Source: Sitta carolinensis
Lineage: Eukaryota; Chordata; Aves; Passeriformes; Sittidae
NCBI GenBank assembly: GCA_032173965.1
Contig: CM063298.1
Location: 8,741,501-8,805,500 of the forward strand
DNA: 64,000 nt
Direction: 5' to 3'
The notes beneath the pieces were generated by a model. It ran no database searches, was not told where the DNA came from, and saw nothing but the letters and a program-made list of their open reading frames with translations. Of the stretch, positions 23,041 through 37,065 are shown piece by piece (positions within the stretch are counted from its first letter, which is position 1; each line of letters starts with the position of its first letter). A program made the translations under genes and the position numbers.

Positions 23041-26000
23041 GGTCTGTGTTGTCTCTCCCCCAGCACCCTCCTCCAGGGAGCCACGTTCCCCAGCACGTGG
23101 GGGTCCTGCTTGCAGAAACACAATCTCCCAAACTAAACACAGCAGTGAGGGAGAGACAAGCACTGCCAGCTCCACACCGTGGGCTGAGGCCGGCAGCCAG
23201 AGGCCCAGGAAAGGGTCAGAGGGAGAACAGCAGAGGCAGCAGCACCCAGAAATGAACATTGGAGGGAGGAGGAAAGGGTACAAGTAAGGAAAGGATGAGC
23301 CCCATGGAAAAAAATCTGACTGCAAGGACTCGCACAAGTGTCCCGAGACACTGGGGCATGCTGGGCTGTGTCAGTGCCTCTCTGACTCACTCACTCAGCC
23401 TCTCTGACCAAGCAGCTCTCACAGAGGAGGAGGAGGAAGTTTTCCCAGGGAGAGGTGTGGCGAGGGTTCCTGAGGTTCCAAGGCATTCACTGGTGGACAG
23501 AAGTGGCTGTCATGCAGAGAACAGAACTCACTGGGTGTCAAACAACAAGGAGGAGCTGGAATTTACACTGCAGAGACCTTTTTTTTACACTGCAAAGACC
23601 TGTCCATGTGCAGCAGAGCAGACCTGAGCTTGGGGAGCAGCATCTCCAGCTGATACAGGGGTAGAACATCAGGTGTCAGGACTATAAATCGCCCCCATCT
23701 CCCTCTCCAGCTCTGTTTGTTTTACAAATGATCCTCCACGCTCCTTTCCTGACCAAGCTCTCTTTCGTGGCTGTGATGCTGGAGAGGAGATGCAGAGAAT
23801 TTTCCCACCCTGCTCTGCCCCAGCAGCCCAGGGCCCAGTGCTACCAAACTGAAGGATGGGAATGGTGACCCTGCACCCTGGCTTGGGGATCCCTGCAAAA
23901 CCCAGCGTGGTGGGAGAGCCCCTGGATTCAAGGGAAAGGAAGCAGGAGATCCCCACACAGGAGTTGAGGCTTTATGGGATTTGGCTAAGACAGGGCTGCC
24001 CTGGCAGGTACCAAGGAGGGCTTTGGGCATGGCTGCATGTGCAGTGGGACCTGACTCAGCCCAGAATCCAAAATCTGGGATTCACTAAGCCAGCAGAAAG
24101 GGCCAGGAGTTCAGCCATCCCTGTGGGTGTGCTCACCCCTCTGGAGGAGCTCCGTGGCACAGCTCAGCCCAGGCTCTGTGCCCTCTGCAGGGCACAATTC
24201 CCACTGTCCGTGCCCAATTCCCCTTGCTGGTGCCCAGGACAGTGAGATGCTTGTGAGAAAGGACAAAAGCCTGGACCAGCACTGGACACTGGCAGAATCT
24301 GCCCTTCTCTCTGCCACCTTCCTGAGGAAATTAAACTCTCATGGCACCTCTGATGGCTCTCCCTTGCCCCTGCAGCCCCAGCAGAGCATTCACTCACACA
24401 ATGCACCTCTTGTGCCAGTCAGTTAATCCATACAGTGCACTGCTTACTTACATTCATTATCCTCATTTAGTTATGAAAACACATATTTTCATTTTTAGCA
24501 GCTTTGAGAAAGGGTTATCCAAACTGGGATTAAAACTCTGGGCTGTCTTACTTATTACTGCCTAACTTTTCAGCTGCAGGAATGTTGGCTGCTCCAAGCT
24601 CAGTGGAGCCTTAGAAAAACATACCTGCCCAGATCTTGGAGAGGGAGATAGGGATCAGCTCAATGATCAAAGTCCCTGATAGCATTCCTTGATCATACAG
24701 GCTGCTCATGCAGAGCTCTGCAGGACTGATTGGCAGTGACCTGGAACTGCTTTCCACAGCACTTGGGGATGATTCAGTGGAATTCACATCCAAAAACCCT
24801 CCAAGCCCTGACTTCATCTGTAGGCACACATGAGTCATGTGGCTGCTGTGATGCAGCAGCCTGACTCCCAAACTTGCCATTAGGAAATTGGGGGTAGGTT
24901 TGTGGAGTGCATTTGGGGTGACCTGTTATTCCTGAGCACCAAACCCACTGAAGCACGGAGATGGGGTGGTGGGAAGTGTGTGAGAGCAGCTCAGCCACAT
25001 GGATGGGGAATAATCTACTGGAAATCATGGCTGAGATCTCAGCTAAATCTGTGTGAGCAGGCCTATTTCCCTGTCCTCAGTGGGGACAGTGTGGCCACCC
25101 TGTGTCCCCAAATACCTGTGCAAACCTGACTGCCAACCCCAGGATGGCTAAACACAAACAACAGCAATGGCACAAGCCACCACCACTGCTAAAACTTGCC
25201 ATAGCCCAGGCCTGAATCACATTTTCTTGCCACTGGCCAGGATTTCATGCAGCTCTCTCCCCTTCTTGCCCCACAGTAGGAAAACACAGATGTTCAGCCT
25301 GTCAGCATCAACCCACAGTGCTCAGATGCAGGAGGCCAGGCAGCTGTGGTGACCTAAAGCCTCATCACTCTCTGCTTTTTCCAGGGCTTGGTTCATTTGC
25401 TTAGGACACAGCACAGCCAGGCCCTCTGTGGTCTTAACTGCATATGGTTAAGAGGTAAATCATTTAGCTGTGTGTTTCCTAACTTTTTTTCCCTGTGATT
25501 TCACCTGACAAAACCCACAGCACCAGAGGATCATCATGTCTGATCTGATGGTCAGGCTGCTCTCATTGGGGTGATGGTCATGGTAAGGAAGCAAATAACT
25601 TAATGAAGCAATTACTAGTATCAAATCAGCAGATTTTGTTCTTTTCTTCTGCCTTAATTATGGGGAACCAGGAAGAAAGTCCAATTACTCAGGGCAGAAC
25701 TTCATTACCAAACAAGATAACATCTGCTCAGCCACAAGGTACATCAGATGGTACTCCAACATGAAATTAAAGTTGAAGAGGGCATTAACAGACAACAAAA
25801 TAAAAATTAAAGGCACTAGTCAATGCCCGTTCAATAGAAGGAAAATCCCTGAATGTAAGGGAAGTCTGAATGAAAGGTCATAAGTGTTTTCCATTTTCAA
25901 TAGCTCCAGTTTCTGAAAACAAAACTCTTCAAGGTGGCTCATGAGCTGACCCACATGAATACATCCCCCACCCCCCCTCCAAGAATCATTGTAAAATCCC

Positions 26001-29000
26001 TGAGCTGCCTTCAGAACTGCCAGCTAAGCATTTCGGAATCTAACTGCACGTTAGAAAAACAAAAGCAGGTCAAAGTCAAACTCTCAAGCCCCTCACAGCT
26101 TAATCCATTTTTCACAAATAAAGAACCATGGTTTATGGTTTTTATGGCCTGAGTTTGAGTTGAAACTACAAGAATTAAGCAACAACCTGAGCTTTGTGTC
26201 AGTTGTGTACTTCCAAAGTGGCACAGAAGGGATCTGGATCTTACTTGTCACCAAGGGAGAGGATCCCTAATTCTCCTCCAGCATCACACCTAACCCAGGG
26301 CAGTGCCTGAATCCCCAGCTGCATTCTCACAATTTAGAGAAGTGAATATGCACCCCTAGGGCAAAGGGCACAGTGCTGGAGCCCTGAGAAGCCAGGGCTT
26401 GCTGGTGCTGCAGTGGTGGGAGCACAGAGCAGGACGGGGAGAGCACACAGCAGCTCTGCTGACCTCCCCAGCAGCACCAACCAGCCTGGCTGCAGGCTGG
26501 GCAGGTGCCAACAGGCCAGGCACCACTGTCTGGCTGCTCCTGTGCAGAGACATCCCTGGGCAGGCAGGCAATGGCACAGTCCTGCTGCAAGCTCTGCTCC
26601 ACCGTGCCTGCCATGGTTCCCCAGTGCAGCCCTGGCTGCAGCTGCCAGCCCTGTGAGTGATTCAGAGCATATTCCTACCTGCAGGACCTTACATGTTCGC
26701 CTCCCCTGCCTGCAAGCCAGAGGCACGAGGTGCCCCTTCCCTCCCCTGACAGCTCCTGATGGAAAAGCAGCCCCAAACACAGAGGGGGCTCTGCCTTGTG
26801 TCTCGCAGGGAAAACGCTGGACTGGAGCCATGGGGCCTGCTAGAACTGGGAGAGGGGAGCAAGGCACTGGAAAACAGAATCAACAATTAAAGAGCCCACT
26901 GAAAATGTGGATAAAGGAAAACCACTGAAGGATCAACCAGAGTCTGCCTATAATCACTGGCAAAGCAATTACAGAATTAGGGATGATTTATAACAGACTG
27001 AAGAGCTGGATACTTGGCATGTGCTATGGAAAAGCTGTAAGGAGGGAATTCTGTGTGCTGGCACCGGGCTCAGGAGCCACAAGTGATGCAGCCTCAGCAG
27101 TTCTGTCCTTTACAGAGCAAACTGAGCAGCATTTGGATGTCTTTTCTTCTAGCTCTCAGCTTCCAGCTATAATTTGGTCCAGCCATCGATTCCAGGTTTT
27201 AAAAATCAAAACAAACAAAATTTAGTTATGCAGAAGGCTGAAAAAATATGAGGCATGATTAGTAATAGCCACTGTTTCCTCAGTGCTGTAACACAGAGCA
27301 GCTTCCAGCCAGCACTGGCAGCTCTTTTGGGAGGAAATTACTATTGTCCGACTTTACAGGTGGGGAAACCGAGACACAAGAGGGCTGCAGAAAGCAGCTG
27401 GGTTAGCCTAGCTTTAGAGTTGTAGTCTTAGACTTTAATTATGCATAAAACTCTGAATATTCCTGGAAACTGGGGCAGGTTGATCTATGCTATACTGTCA
27501 CCCAGCATCAGCCTTCACTTGTGTGTCTGCCTTGCTTGCTAAGGACATAATTCCACTGTTATTTTCTCCTTTCTTGTACTGGCACAGCTTCATTTCTCAT
27601 CGCTCTTTATCTTCCATCTATGTCATTTACTTGAGAATTTCAAAGGATAATTTTGCCATCAACCAGCAGCAGCTAAAATACCTGCCCAAGATTTAGGAGA
27701 GTGGAGAAACAAAACCCAAACTCATTTCCAATCAACTCGCACATGAACAACAAGCCCCAAGCTGAGTAGTCCAACACTTCCAAAGTAGTTGGGTACAAAT
27801 TCCTTTGGAAAGCAGCTCCAGAAAGCTCCAGGGGATTCTCCCACTGACAGTGAAAGGAGCAAATCGAAAAGGCAGAGGAGTTGCAACAGGCAGTGGCTTT
27901 AAGGGTAAAAATCAGCCTTGTTGAGCTCGGCTGTGCCAGTAAGGAAGCAGCCAGTGCTGCCTTCACAGCCAGCTCAGAGTGATCAATCACCATGACTCAT
28001 CGCCCGAGAGAGGAGCAGGGAGGTGATTTAAACACTGAAACATGCCTGCTGCTGTTCAGCAGGTACCTGCATGACTGGGCTGACATACCCACCTCAGAGG
28101 GACCTCAGGCAGGCTGGGCAGGCAGGGAGGGAGCTCCTCTCAAATCCATGCTCCTGCCCAGACCCTCTGAGCCCACAGGGGACAACCCCAGTCTTGCCAC
28201 TGGAGAAGCCTGAATGTGTATTTTCATTACATGTTCCTTTAAAATATCCTCAGCTTTCCAAACTATGTTGGGTTCGTTTTTTTTTTTTTTTTTTTGTGCT
28301 GAGACACACTGTGCAGACAAGCCCTGTAAGGCACCAGAGATGAAGAGAGGAAATACAGACACACAACCAAGCAAGGCTGCCTCTCTCCCCACTGAGGGAA
28401 GGACAAGCACAGCATTAAGGACAACTGAGCAAACAGAGCCGGGATTTGAGTGCAGCTCTGTCCAAACTGGCAGGCACTGCAAAATGATGCAGGGAAACGA
28501 CTGCCCAAGAACAACAGAGAGCCTTGGTGTCAGCCCAGCCCCTCAGCCCTGCCAAGACAAGCCAGGCAGCATCAGAGGCTGCTGCCAGTGTTTTGGGGGG
28601 CTTTGAGGAGTCAGCTGGGGCTCAGGCTGGGGCATGAATGGTTTCCCAACAGAAATGATTCAGAGTCTGGAGCGGTTTCAGGAGGAGCTGGCTGGTGCCA
28701 GGAGCTTTGTGAATGTAGCAGCAAGGAATGCTTCCTCCCTCCTCATCCCCCGGCCGCTCCCGGGACCGGGCAGGACCGCTGGAAAAAGCGGCTTGTGATC
28801 CAGAACCGTCGGGGGCTGTGGGCTCCCCTTCCCCACGGGCTGCAAGGGGAGCTGCCCGGAGGAGCTGCAGGAGCCTGCTGGGAGCGTGAGGCTCCAAAAA
28901 CCCTCAGCTCGCCCGTGGCCAAAGCTCCGCTCCGAGGAGAGGGCAAACAGGAGCTGTAAAAGGGGCATCACAAGCCCTAGTGCAGAAGCCTTGCTGCCGT

Positions 29001-32000
29001 TGCTGTGTTTAACCACTCGTGTTCCCAAGAGGAGCAGGGGCTGAGCTCCCCATGCCCTGCCAGCCCCCAGCCTGGCACAGCTGCTGCCCTCACCCCCGTG
29101 GCCCTGCCTGATGGATTCATTTTCACTCGGTTGGTTGTTCCTGCCTCACCCTCCCCTGTCCCCTGCCCCTGCTCGGTGTTGTAGTGATTGCCCAAGAGCT
29201 TTAACCCATTTAACTCTGCTGCCAACAGCACAGGCAGCTCCTTTTCCAGTGAGGTTCCTGTGTGCACTGAAGGCAACTGCAAACGTCTTTTTGCCTTTCC
29301 TTTTCTTTCCCTCTAAGACTGAAACCACAGAGTGTGACTAGAGGTGCATCCACCAGCCATGGCTGTTTTTGTGATGTACTCTGAACAGAGCACATCCCAA
29401 TTCTGAGGGTAAACACTGCCTGTAAACACTGCCTTGGAGAGGAGAAAAGCAGTGAGGATAACAGTTTAACTAAACTGCTCCGAGATGCAGCTTCAGGATA
29501 GTGTTATGGCAAAAATACCTCACATTTCTATATTTGCTCACTGATCTGAGCATTGGTGGATTCTACTACTTCCCCCTTCAGGCAGCTCATGAACAGAAAA
29601 AAAAAATAAAAATGGATGCATTAGGTAAATAATTCTTCCGAAGAATTCAGCAGATTCTGGTCTCCCCAGGACATCTCCACAGCCATCTGCAGGACCAAAC
29701 CCTTCAACTCTTACTGGTACTGCTTGGTCTTCGTGGCCATAGAGGTTTTCTCAAGGAGTTTTCCCAAGGAGTCAGACCTAAGGTTGTTCATTTCGACACA
29801 AAATCCAGGATTCTGTGCAGAAAATCCAGCAGTCACCAGGTGGAGCTGTGCGCGGTTGTATTTCCTTTTTCTATAGGCTTTTAGAGAACTGTAGGGAAGA
29901 CAGCCAGCAGTGTGGTGCCTGTCTTTGGAGAGGTCGGGCATAAATCAGTCTGATCACTGTGTGAACAGAGCCATTCTCCAAGCCATGCACAAGGAGAAGA
30001 ACACACAGCTATAAGCTTATTTCTCCTTCCATTAAAGCCAAACCCATTTTTATAATAATTATTACTAGCAGCACACAAGCAGTGCCTCACAGCCCATCAT
30101 TCTGATTCAAGAATTAGAGGCTGTTCATGCCCACAGCCCCTCAGCAATTTGGTTCCAACCCCGAGGTTTTCGAGGAGCAAATCTGTCTTGCTGCTGAGCC
30201 ATGCCCATTTCATTGGCACTTCAACTTATCTAACCACAAGAGCAGCTTGGCCAATGACAAATTACACTGTTTATACAATTAACAGTCCTGGATGAGCGTA
30301 TCTCTTCCAAGAAACCATGAACACTTACAAAGCTGTCTTTTTACAGCAAGGAAGAAAGCCAATGCAAAAGCAGAGCATGTGGCTGCCAGTTATAATTGAA
30401 ATCATTTTAATAATTCATGCCTCATTACCTTGCCACATGGCAGTTCAAAGACCATCTCCTAATCCTTTAACCCTTCTCTCCTGCGTCCTTTGGTTTGGTT
30501 TCTTAGTTTAATCAGTGAAGAAACAAAATGGGGAATGCTCATCAGCACTTGCCCATGGGGACAAAACCCAATGGGGGCTGGTGAGTCTAAGCTCTTAATC
30601 CCCTTCCTCCTGCCCTCCTCGGTTTCCTGATTTGATCTCTCACTGCCAGCTGAAACAGTAAAGAAATTAATAAACTATCTATTAGATATGCCAAGCTGTA
30701 TGTTAGCTGAGGCTGGAATTGCTTTATGGCATGTCTTGGTACAGCACTAAGGACATTAACATCTATAACATCTAACAGCACTAAGGACTAATAACATCTT
30801 GTTATTTAGCAGCTTAATATGGCCAGGTAAGGATTGCTGGAAGCAGTTGTGTCCTTTTTCCTCTGACATCTTCTAGGATTTTTCCAGCTTTGAGTTGTCC
30901 TCTGGGTAGTCCCACAGCCATGCCCTTTCTCCTTAGCAGAATTGCAATTTGAAAGTCAGGATACCAGGACATAATATTTTTTAATGGTTTAGAAACTTTC
31001 TTGTTGTTCCCTTGGCCACCGAGGGAGAGAACACCTGATATCTATTTACTCTTCCAGTACTACGTGGGCAGATTGCAAACAATAAAGATCTAATGTTATT
31101 TATGGCTGCAAGTATGGTCCTGTTCTCTCATGAAAAGGAAATAACCTTGTAAAAACATTCATTTTAAGCACAGTGTGTATTTACACACAGGAAGGGTCCC
31201 TCCTTCACCAGCTTAGCTCAATGTGGATGAGGGGAACCAAACCACGTACGCACAAACATGCACCAACACGTGCAAAATAAGAGTGCTAGCAGGAGATTTC
31301 AACAGCAGCAGAGCCTATCATTCTATCATTTGCAAATTACTCAATGTGTTCCAGCAGGCAGGTACACAGAGCTGGAGATAAACCCAGCCTAGTGAAAGCT
31401 GGAAGGGAGCAGCACGAGCTCTCCTCCAGCACGGCACAAACCCCATCTCCTCAGTGAGCCCTTCCATGCTGCAGCTCCCACCTGCACCTCCACACAGGGC
31501 AGGCTTGGGAAGGGCTGCTGGCAGCGGTGGGAGAGCCCCGAGGTTCCAGCTGCAGGGAGCTGAGGTGCTCTCTGCTCTGGATTTGGTGTCTGGGTCCCCC
31601 GGCAGCAGAGCCGGCACTGGGTCACCTTTGAGCATCTCAAACACGCGCAGGAGTCAAGCCTAAAGGGATGGAAACCTGCCCAGCCCCAGTGGCGTTAGAA
31701 GAGGAGATTTATCCCGGTTTTAGGTCTGTCACAAAGGGTTTTCTGTTGAACACGGAGCTGTTCCCACCGTTCCCTGCACCAGGGAGAGGGGATGACCCAC
31801 CTGCTCCCGGTATGAAGCGCAGGCAGAGCAGTGTTGTGCTGGGGATGTGCGATGCTGTGCCTGTGGATGGTCTGCATTAGAGCGTGTGGGGAGTCCCCCG
31901 TGCCTTTTCCCAGGCTGGATGAATGCCTAGCAAGAAAAGGGATCTTTGCAGGGGATTTATTAGGCAGCCTGAGCAGCACTCCAGAAGCTGCATGTTACCT

Positions 32001-34194
32001 TTTAAGCCCTAAAATAAAATCTATTGACAGATCACTCTAGCTGCAGGGAGAGGACAAAGGTGATCAAACACAGACTTCTTTCACGGATAAGCTCTGAGCC
32101 AAGGCTCTCTCCATTTAACAGGGAAAAGAGTACAATGAGTGTGACTCACGGCAGAGCTGTGTGGGTGACGTGCTGCCCACAGGCAGGATGCTCAGCTGAT
32201 GAGGCCACTTCAACCATTAGACCCCATCCAACATGTCAGGCTGCTCTTAAATGCTGCAGAACCAAGATGCTCGTGTGGGTTTTTGCCCTCGGAATGCCAA
32301 TAAGAAATCTTAATTCCCCTTTTCAAACACTACTTACATTAACGAGCACTGCCCAGTGACAAAAAATGTTAAGGTTTTCAAGTACCGTCAAATTGGATTT
32401 TCCAGTTTGTAGGAGAGGAAAAGTAAAGGTCACAGTGATCATTACAGCTGTCTTCTTATTCAAAGCAGTGCACTTTAGAGAAGAGTTTGGCCTCACTTCT
32501 AATCAGCATTCAGTACTGAAGAGCTTGGGGCTCTTCTGGTCTGGGCAAAGGGCCAGAGAGTGACTCTGAACAGAAAAAGTAAGCAAAGTCTACTCTGATA
32601 TCATTGAGCAAACCAGGTGAAATACAAAAAAATAAGTCCATTAAAGCACAAAGCTCTAATTCAGTTTTCTGCATTTCAGTTTCTTTCCCCGTAACAAGAT
32701 TAGGAATTACAGTAAAACAGGCAAGACACCGATCTTGAGTTTGGTGTTTAAGGAGGATAAAAAATGGGGCCTTGGAGAAAATGCTGCCAACACACAGCTG
32801 AACTCAAAGGATCAGAATAGGGATGTGGATCATGGAAGAAATCAGAGCAGAAGTCCAAGAATTTTCCACAGCCATGTTCTGGACTGCTCTGAAAGATTAC
32901 CTGCCCCCAAATTCATCCTCTCTGAAAGCTGGCTGCTGATCCCTTCTCAATTCCCAGGCACACTGCACCCTTCACGCTCCATCCAGCTTTTCACAGCTGA
33001 ATCTCCTCCAGCTCTTCCCTTCCAAACCCATGTTAAAGTCTTTTAAGGGATCCCAAGCATTATCCAGTGGAACACAAAGGAGGAAAGCTGACCGTGTCTC
33101 TCCTCCCTCCCTGGCCATCCCTTCCAGCCACGCTGCCAACTTCCAGCACATCCTGAACATATATTTAGTCTGCAGTAATTTGCCTTGCATTGTTTTGTGC
33201 GGGGTCCAAGCACAGGAATTACATATCCAGTGAGGCATCCAGCACTCTGGGAAACCCTGGAGTTCTGGAGACTCAACTCCTCTTGCTGCTGCCAGAGGCT
33301 GAGACCTCGTGGTCCAGAGCACCACAGCAACTCAGAGCAGCTGAATGGCAACTCAGGGAGGCAATCCCAAATCCCTGTCTGTGTGTGCTGGCAGAGTGTG
33401 GGGAGTGGGGAAGGGCTGGCATTAAACTGATTCAGAAAAGGGATGAGTGGGCACTGGGTGGGGAGCCTTGGCAGTCCTACCTGCCAGGGCACAGTCATGG
33501 GCACTTCGTGGCAGAGAGGCTGAAGCATGAGACTCACCACAGCATCCTTAGAAATGGCAAAAAAATCTCCAACTGGCAAAACCCCATTTCCAACTCAGGC
33601 TCCTTCACTTTGTCTATAAGGAAAGATTGGGTAGGGGGACTTGGTTGGATAGAAAACACTTGGAGGCCAATGGCTGTGAGACAACTTCTCCTAAAAACCC
33701 CAAAGCTTCTCATTTGTCTACCTTTAAAGGAGGCAAAGCTCATCTGTAGCTGAACACCTGGGCCAAGCAGTGTCACCAATCCAAGCCTGGAGCTAAATCT
33801 GTCAGACCAAAGCAGATCACGAGCCTTGAGGAAGCACCTCAGCGACCCAGCAGAGCACAAGAGGCTCCAGACCAGCCCGGGGAGATGGGAGAGGCTGGCA
33901 CAGCAGGGAGAAGCAGCAGTGGTGGCATTCCCCTCCTGGGTACCCCATACAGCAGGTCAGATACAACCAACAACCTCCAGAGCTGAGCAGAAGTCACCTC
34001 CTAAAACGTGGTGATTCAGGGGCTGTTTAGACTGACCTGTGTCCTCAGTCCAAGCTGGAGGTACAAACAGGGTGGAAGTGAGAAGCAGAGCCATGAGTGC
34101 CCCCAGCACCCTGCAGGTGAGCCCAGCTTGGGCAGGGCAAGGCCTGATGTGCAGGAACAGGATGTTCATCCTGGGGAGAGCTTCTCCCAACACT
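23041..34194. other. Intergenic DNA, no gene recognised
   Basis: I see no exon with homology and splice sites. A 19-bp T run lies at 28277-28295, and a small CpG-rich patch at about 28740-28950. AT-rich, homeodomain-site-rich segments at about 25590-25800 and 30200-30480 resemble conserved regulatory DNA. Most other sequence is unique, with scattered CAGC-rich stretches. Confidence 0.5.
28740..28950. promoter_or_regulatory. Small CpG cluster, possible promoter or enhancer
   Basis: About 200 bp with clearly more CG dinucleotides than its surroundings (CCGGCCGCTCCCGGGACCGG at about 28749, then GTCGGGG, GCTCGCCCG and GCTCCGCTCCGAGG). It is too small and isolated for a confident promoter call, and no adjacent exon was recognised. 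Confidence 0.3.
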
Positions 34195-34625
34195 GCTCTG
34201 ATGCCTGGAGAGGCTCCTGGAGCAGGGGCTGGGCAGAGTCCCAGGAATAAAGCAGGGATTTATTGAAAGCCCTTGCAAGGCTGCACCTTGGGCAGCACAA
34301 GAGCCCGGCCAGGGCTCCAGCCAAGGTGGCCCCGAGTCCGGAGTTTGCCCCTTGGCTCAGTTCTGCTCCATGCCCACCCTGGCTCCATTGGGCAGTGCCA
34401 GCCCCAGGGGATGCAGTCCCACCCTCCCAGCTTGCTCTCCTCACTCGCTGCTGGTTGCACTTTGTGGGGCTGAGGCTGCAGCGGTGTCCTTGGCTCTGGG
34501 CTGGGCAAGGATTGTTCTGTGTGCCTGAGCTGGGAGCAGAACTGGCTGGCACTGGGGGAGAGTGCAGGGACACAGCCCAGGGCAGGGCACAGTGTGGAAA
34601 AGAAAAGCTAAAACTGAAGGCATCA
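34195..34625 (-). mobile_element. LTR-like dispersed repeat, family B copy 2
   Basis: Homologous to 22610-23040 in the same orientation. It shows GAATAAAGCAGGGATTTATTGA, then GCTGCACCTTGGGCAGCACA, a GGGCTGAGGCTGCAG segment and AAGCTAAAACTGAAGGCATCA at the right end. The middle is more GC-rich and diverged than copy 1. TTTATT at 34259-34264 reads AATAAA on minus. Confidence 0.6.
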
Positions 34626-34629
34626 TTCT

Positions 34630-36440
34630 GTGCATGATCAGGAATCCTAATCCCTGTTTGGGGTAGAAACAGCATCTTTTCCTCTGTTTTTATCAACCAT
34701 TTAATGGTGGCACAGTCAGCACCAGGACTGGGTCCATGGTGCCCCACAGGTGGAAGAGGAGCTGTGGGAATTATTAGAACCCACCAGGGACCCAGCACTG
34801 CTGGGCTCCCTGAAAACCCTGAGCAAAGGGGCCCTCACGAGGGTGCTGGTGGTGTTGGGAAGTGCTGCAGCGATTGCCAGGGGTCGGGTGAGATGGTTTC
34901 GTGTCTGCCCAGAGGCAGCATGTCCTGGTGCCCACCCAGCTCCAGTACCAGGCTGTGAGGCCAAGCAGGAGCAAGGATAACCTTGCCATGGGAGGGAGAG
35001 ATAAACACGGTGATTTTCACTCTAGAACACGTTCCCCTACGAGCCGAAACACAGAAATTCCTGAGGAAACATCACCCTCTTGTGTCCAACGTGGAGCCAG
35101 CAAGAAATGCTCCGAAAGTGGCAAACAAAGGCACCCAACACCAGCACAGCTGCAGGGCGGCACTGGGCTCACAATTCTCCAGTTTAGAGAGGCGAGAGTC
35201 CAGACTGGGGCAAGGAGCTGCCCCCCAGAGCCCCTGCAGAAAGGGCTGTGCCCTGCTGTTACGGGTTTAAATGCAATAATCAGGGGTCTCAATCCCACTT
35301 GCAAAAAGTGAAAAGCAGTGATTCCATGCACACACAAGTCAAATGACATGGATGTTAGTTAACCTTGCATGCTAGCTCAGCACTGAGACCTCCATGGCTC
35401 TCACTGGCTCCTGGCATCAGCCTGCCCAGCTGGAGCCACGAATCAGGGAGGGATCAGTGCCGAGAAATTAAATATTCATACTGCTGTTCCAGTGCTCTGC
35501 TACAAACAGTTAAACCTTTACCAAAATCTGCCAGCTTGGTGTGCCACCTGCCTGGGACATCTGTGGGCTTTGCCTCCAAATTCCTGAGCTACTCTGTGCT
35601 GCCAGAGCCGTGGGATGGGGTGGGAGCTGAGCAGGGGGATTTGCCAAAGTGCAGTCCTGTGAGCTAAACTGGGCTTTCACTTTTAATTGAGATGTTAATC
35701 TGCCACTCAGATCCCACTTCAGACATGAGCTGTCACTGCCAACCATAAGTTCATGTTCTTTCTCATGCTTGCTTCATATCCTTGGGAAAAAAAATCAGCA
35801 AAAATCAGCAAACATGCCTTGAGTGAGGCAAACCTGTTTTCCATAGTGAAAGTTTTTTCTGTTCTCCTTTCCCCAGCAGGCCCAGGGCAGTTTCTCCTGG
35901 GCTTTGCAAAGGTGGAATCTCTCAGCAACAACTGGACACACTGTGAGCTGGTGCCTCAGTAACCCTGGCACTGCTCATCCCCAGCTCACACCGCCACTTC
36001 TGCACGTGGGCTTGATTTTGGGGGCCTTTTTTTGTTTGTTTGGGTCTTTGGGGTTTTTTGGTGGGTTTTTCTAGGGGAGGGGAGGTGTTTCACTGTCTTC
36101 TGTTGTTGCTGGCTTTTTTTTGTTTGTTTTTTTTTTTTAATTTATTTGGTTTTGTTTGAGTCTTTTTTGCTTTTGTCCATGGCCATGTTAGCATCTCTTA
36201 CACAGCACTAATTATGACAGCAACTCTTTACAGAGGATTACCATATCTTCCAAAAGTTTTGGTTACTTAATTTGGTTTTGTCTGCTCCTTTGCAACCAGG
36301 GTAAAAATATTTCCCACTGTCCCATCCCAGCTCAGGTTTTCATTCCAGAGTGCACATGGTGCCATCTCCCATGTCACTCCTCCTGCACATTTCTGTCCAT
36401 CTCCTACATCCTCTTAAACAGCCACAAGCACATGAGCAAT
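34630..36440. other. Intergenic DNA, no gene recognised
   Basis: Unique sequence followed by T/G-rich low-complexity tracts at about 36010-36180 (runs of T with TTTGTTTG). No exon or known repeat was identified. Confidence 0.5.
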
Positions 36441-36890
36441 TTAGCTTGGGGAAAAAAAATAAGTGATAAATAGCAATAAAATAGCCAACTGCAGACGTAA
36501 GATCCACAATGTGTTTATCATTTAGATTTAATCAAAATGTTAATAGGCATTCAATGTTATTTGAGAATTTCAGATGTATTTAATATGAGAGGATTTGCAT
36601 ATCTACCACTGAGTTTTTAATCCTTGATAAATGTGTAGAATAATCAATTATTCAATGAACACACAAGAGTTGGCTGATTAAATCTCAATTATAAAGGCAA
36701 GCCTTACCCACTCTATTTATTATGACTGTTCTCTCAGTATTGCCTAATTAAGCCATATTTGATTATGGGGTGAAAAACATTTATTGCAGATATTGTGGCT
36801 CTGTAATTGATGCATATCTGTGGCCTGGCTGTTAAGCCCTAATAAATACATTTAAAACAGCTAATTATTTAATTAACAACACTCTTGCAA
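36440..36890. promoter_or_regulatory. Candidate conserved non-coding element (AT-rich, homeodomain/POU sites)
   Basis: About 450 bp of repeat-free, AT-rich, complex sequence with many TAATTA, ATTAA and TTAAT cores, an octamer ATTTGCAT at 36593-36600, and CAATTATTCAATG- and TAATTATTTAATTAAC-type palindromes. It has stops in all frames. Such density is typical of developmental enhancers and deeply conserved non-coding elements. Conservation was not tested. Confidence 0.4.
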
Positions 36891-37065
36891 GCTCAGTGTA
36901 AACCATTCTGCAGCCCTGCCATAAAAGCCCTGGCAGGAAGGAAAGCTCTGGAAGCTGCTGCAAGGTTTTCACCCCTCCCTCCATGTGCCAGCCTTGCTGG
37001 GAGGCTCCCAGCTCTGCCTCCAGTGCTTTGAAAAGAGTCTCCCCCACAAGGGTTGGGAACCACCT

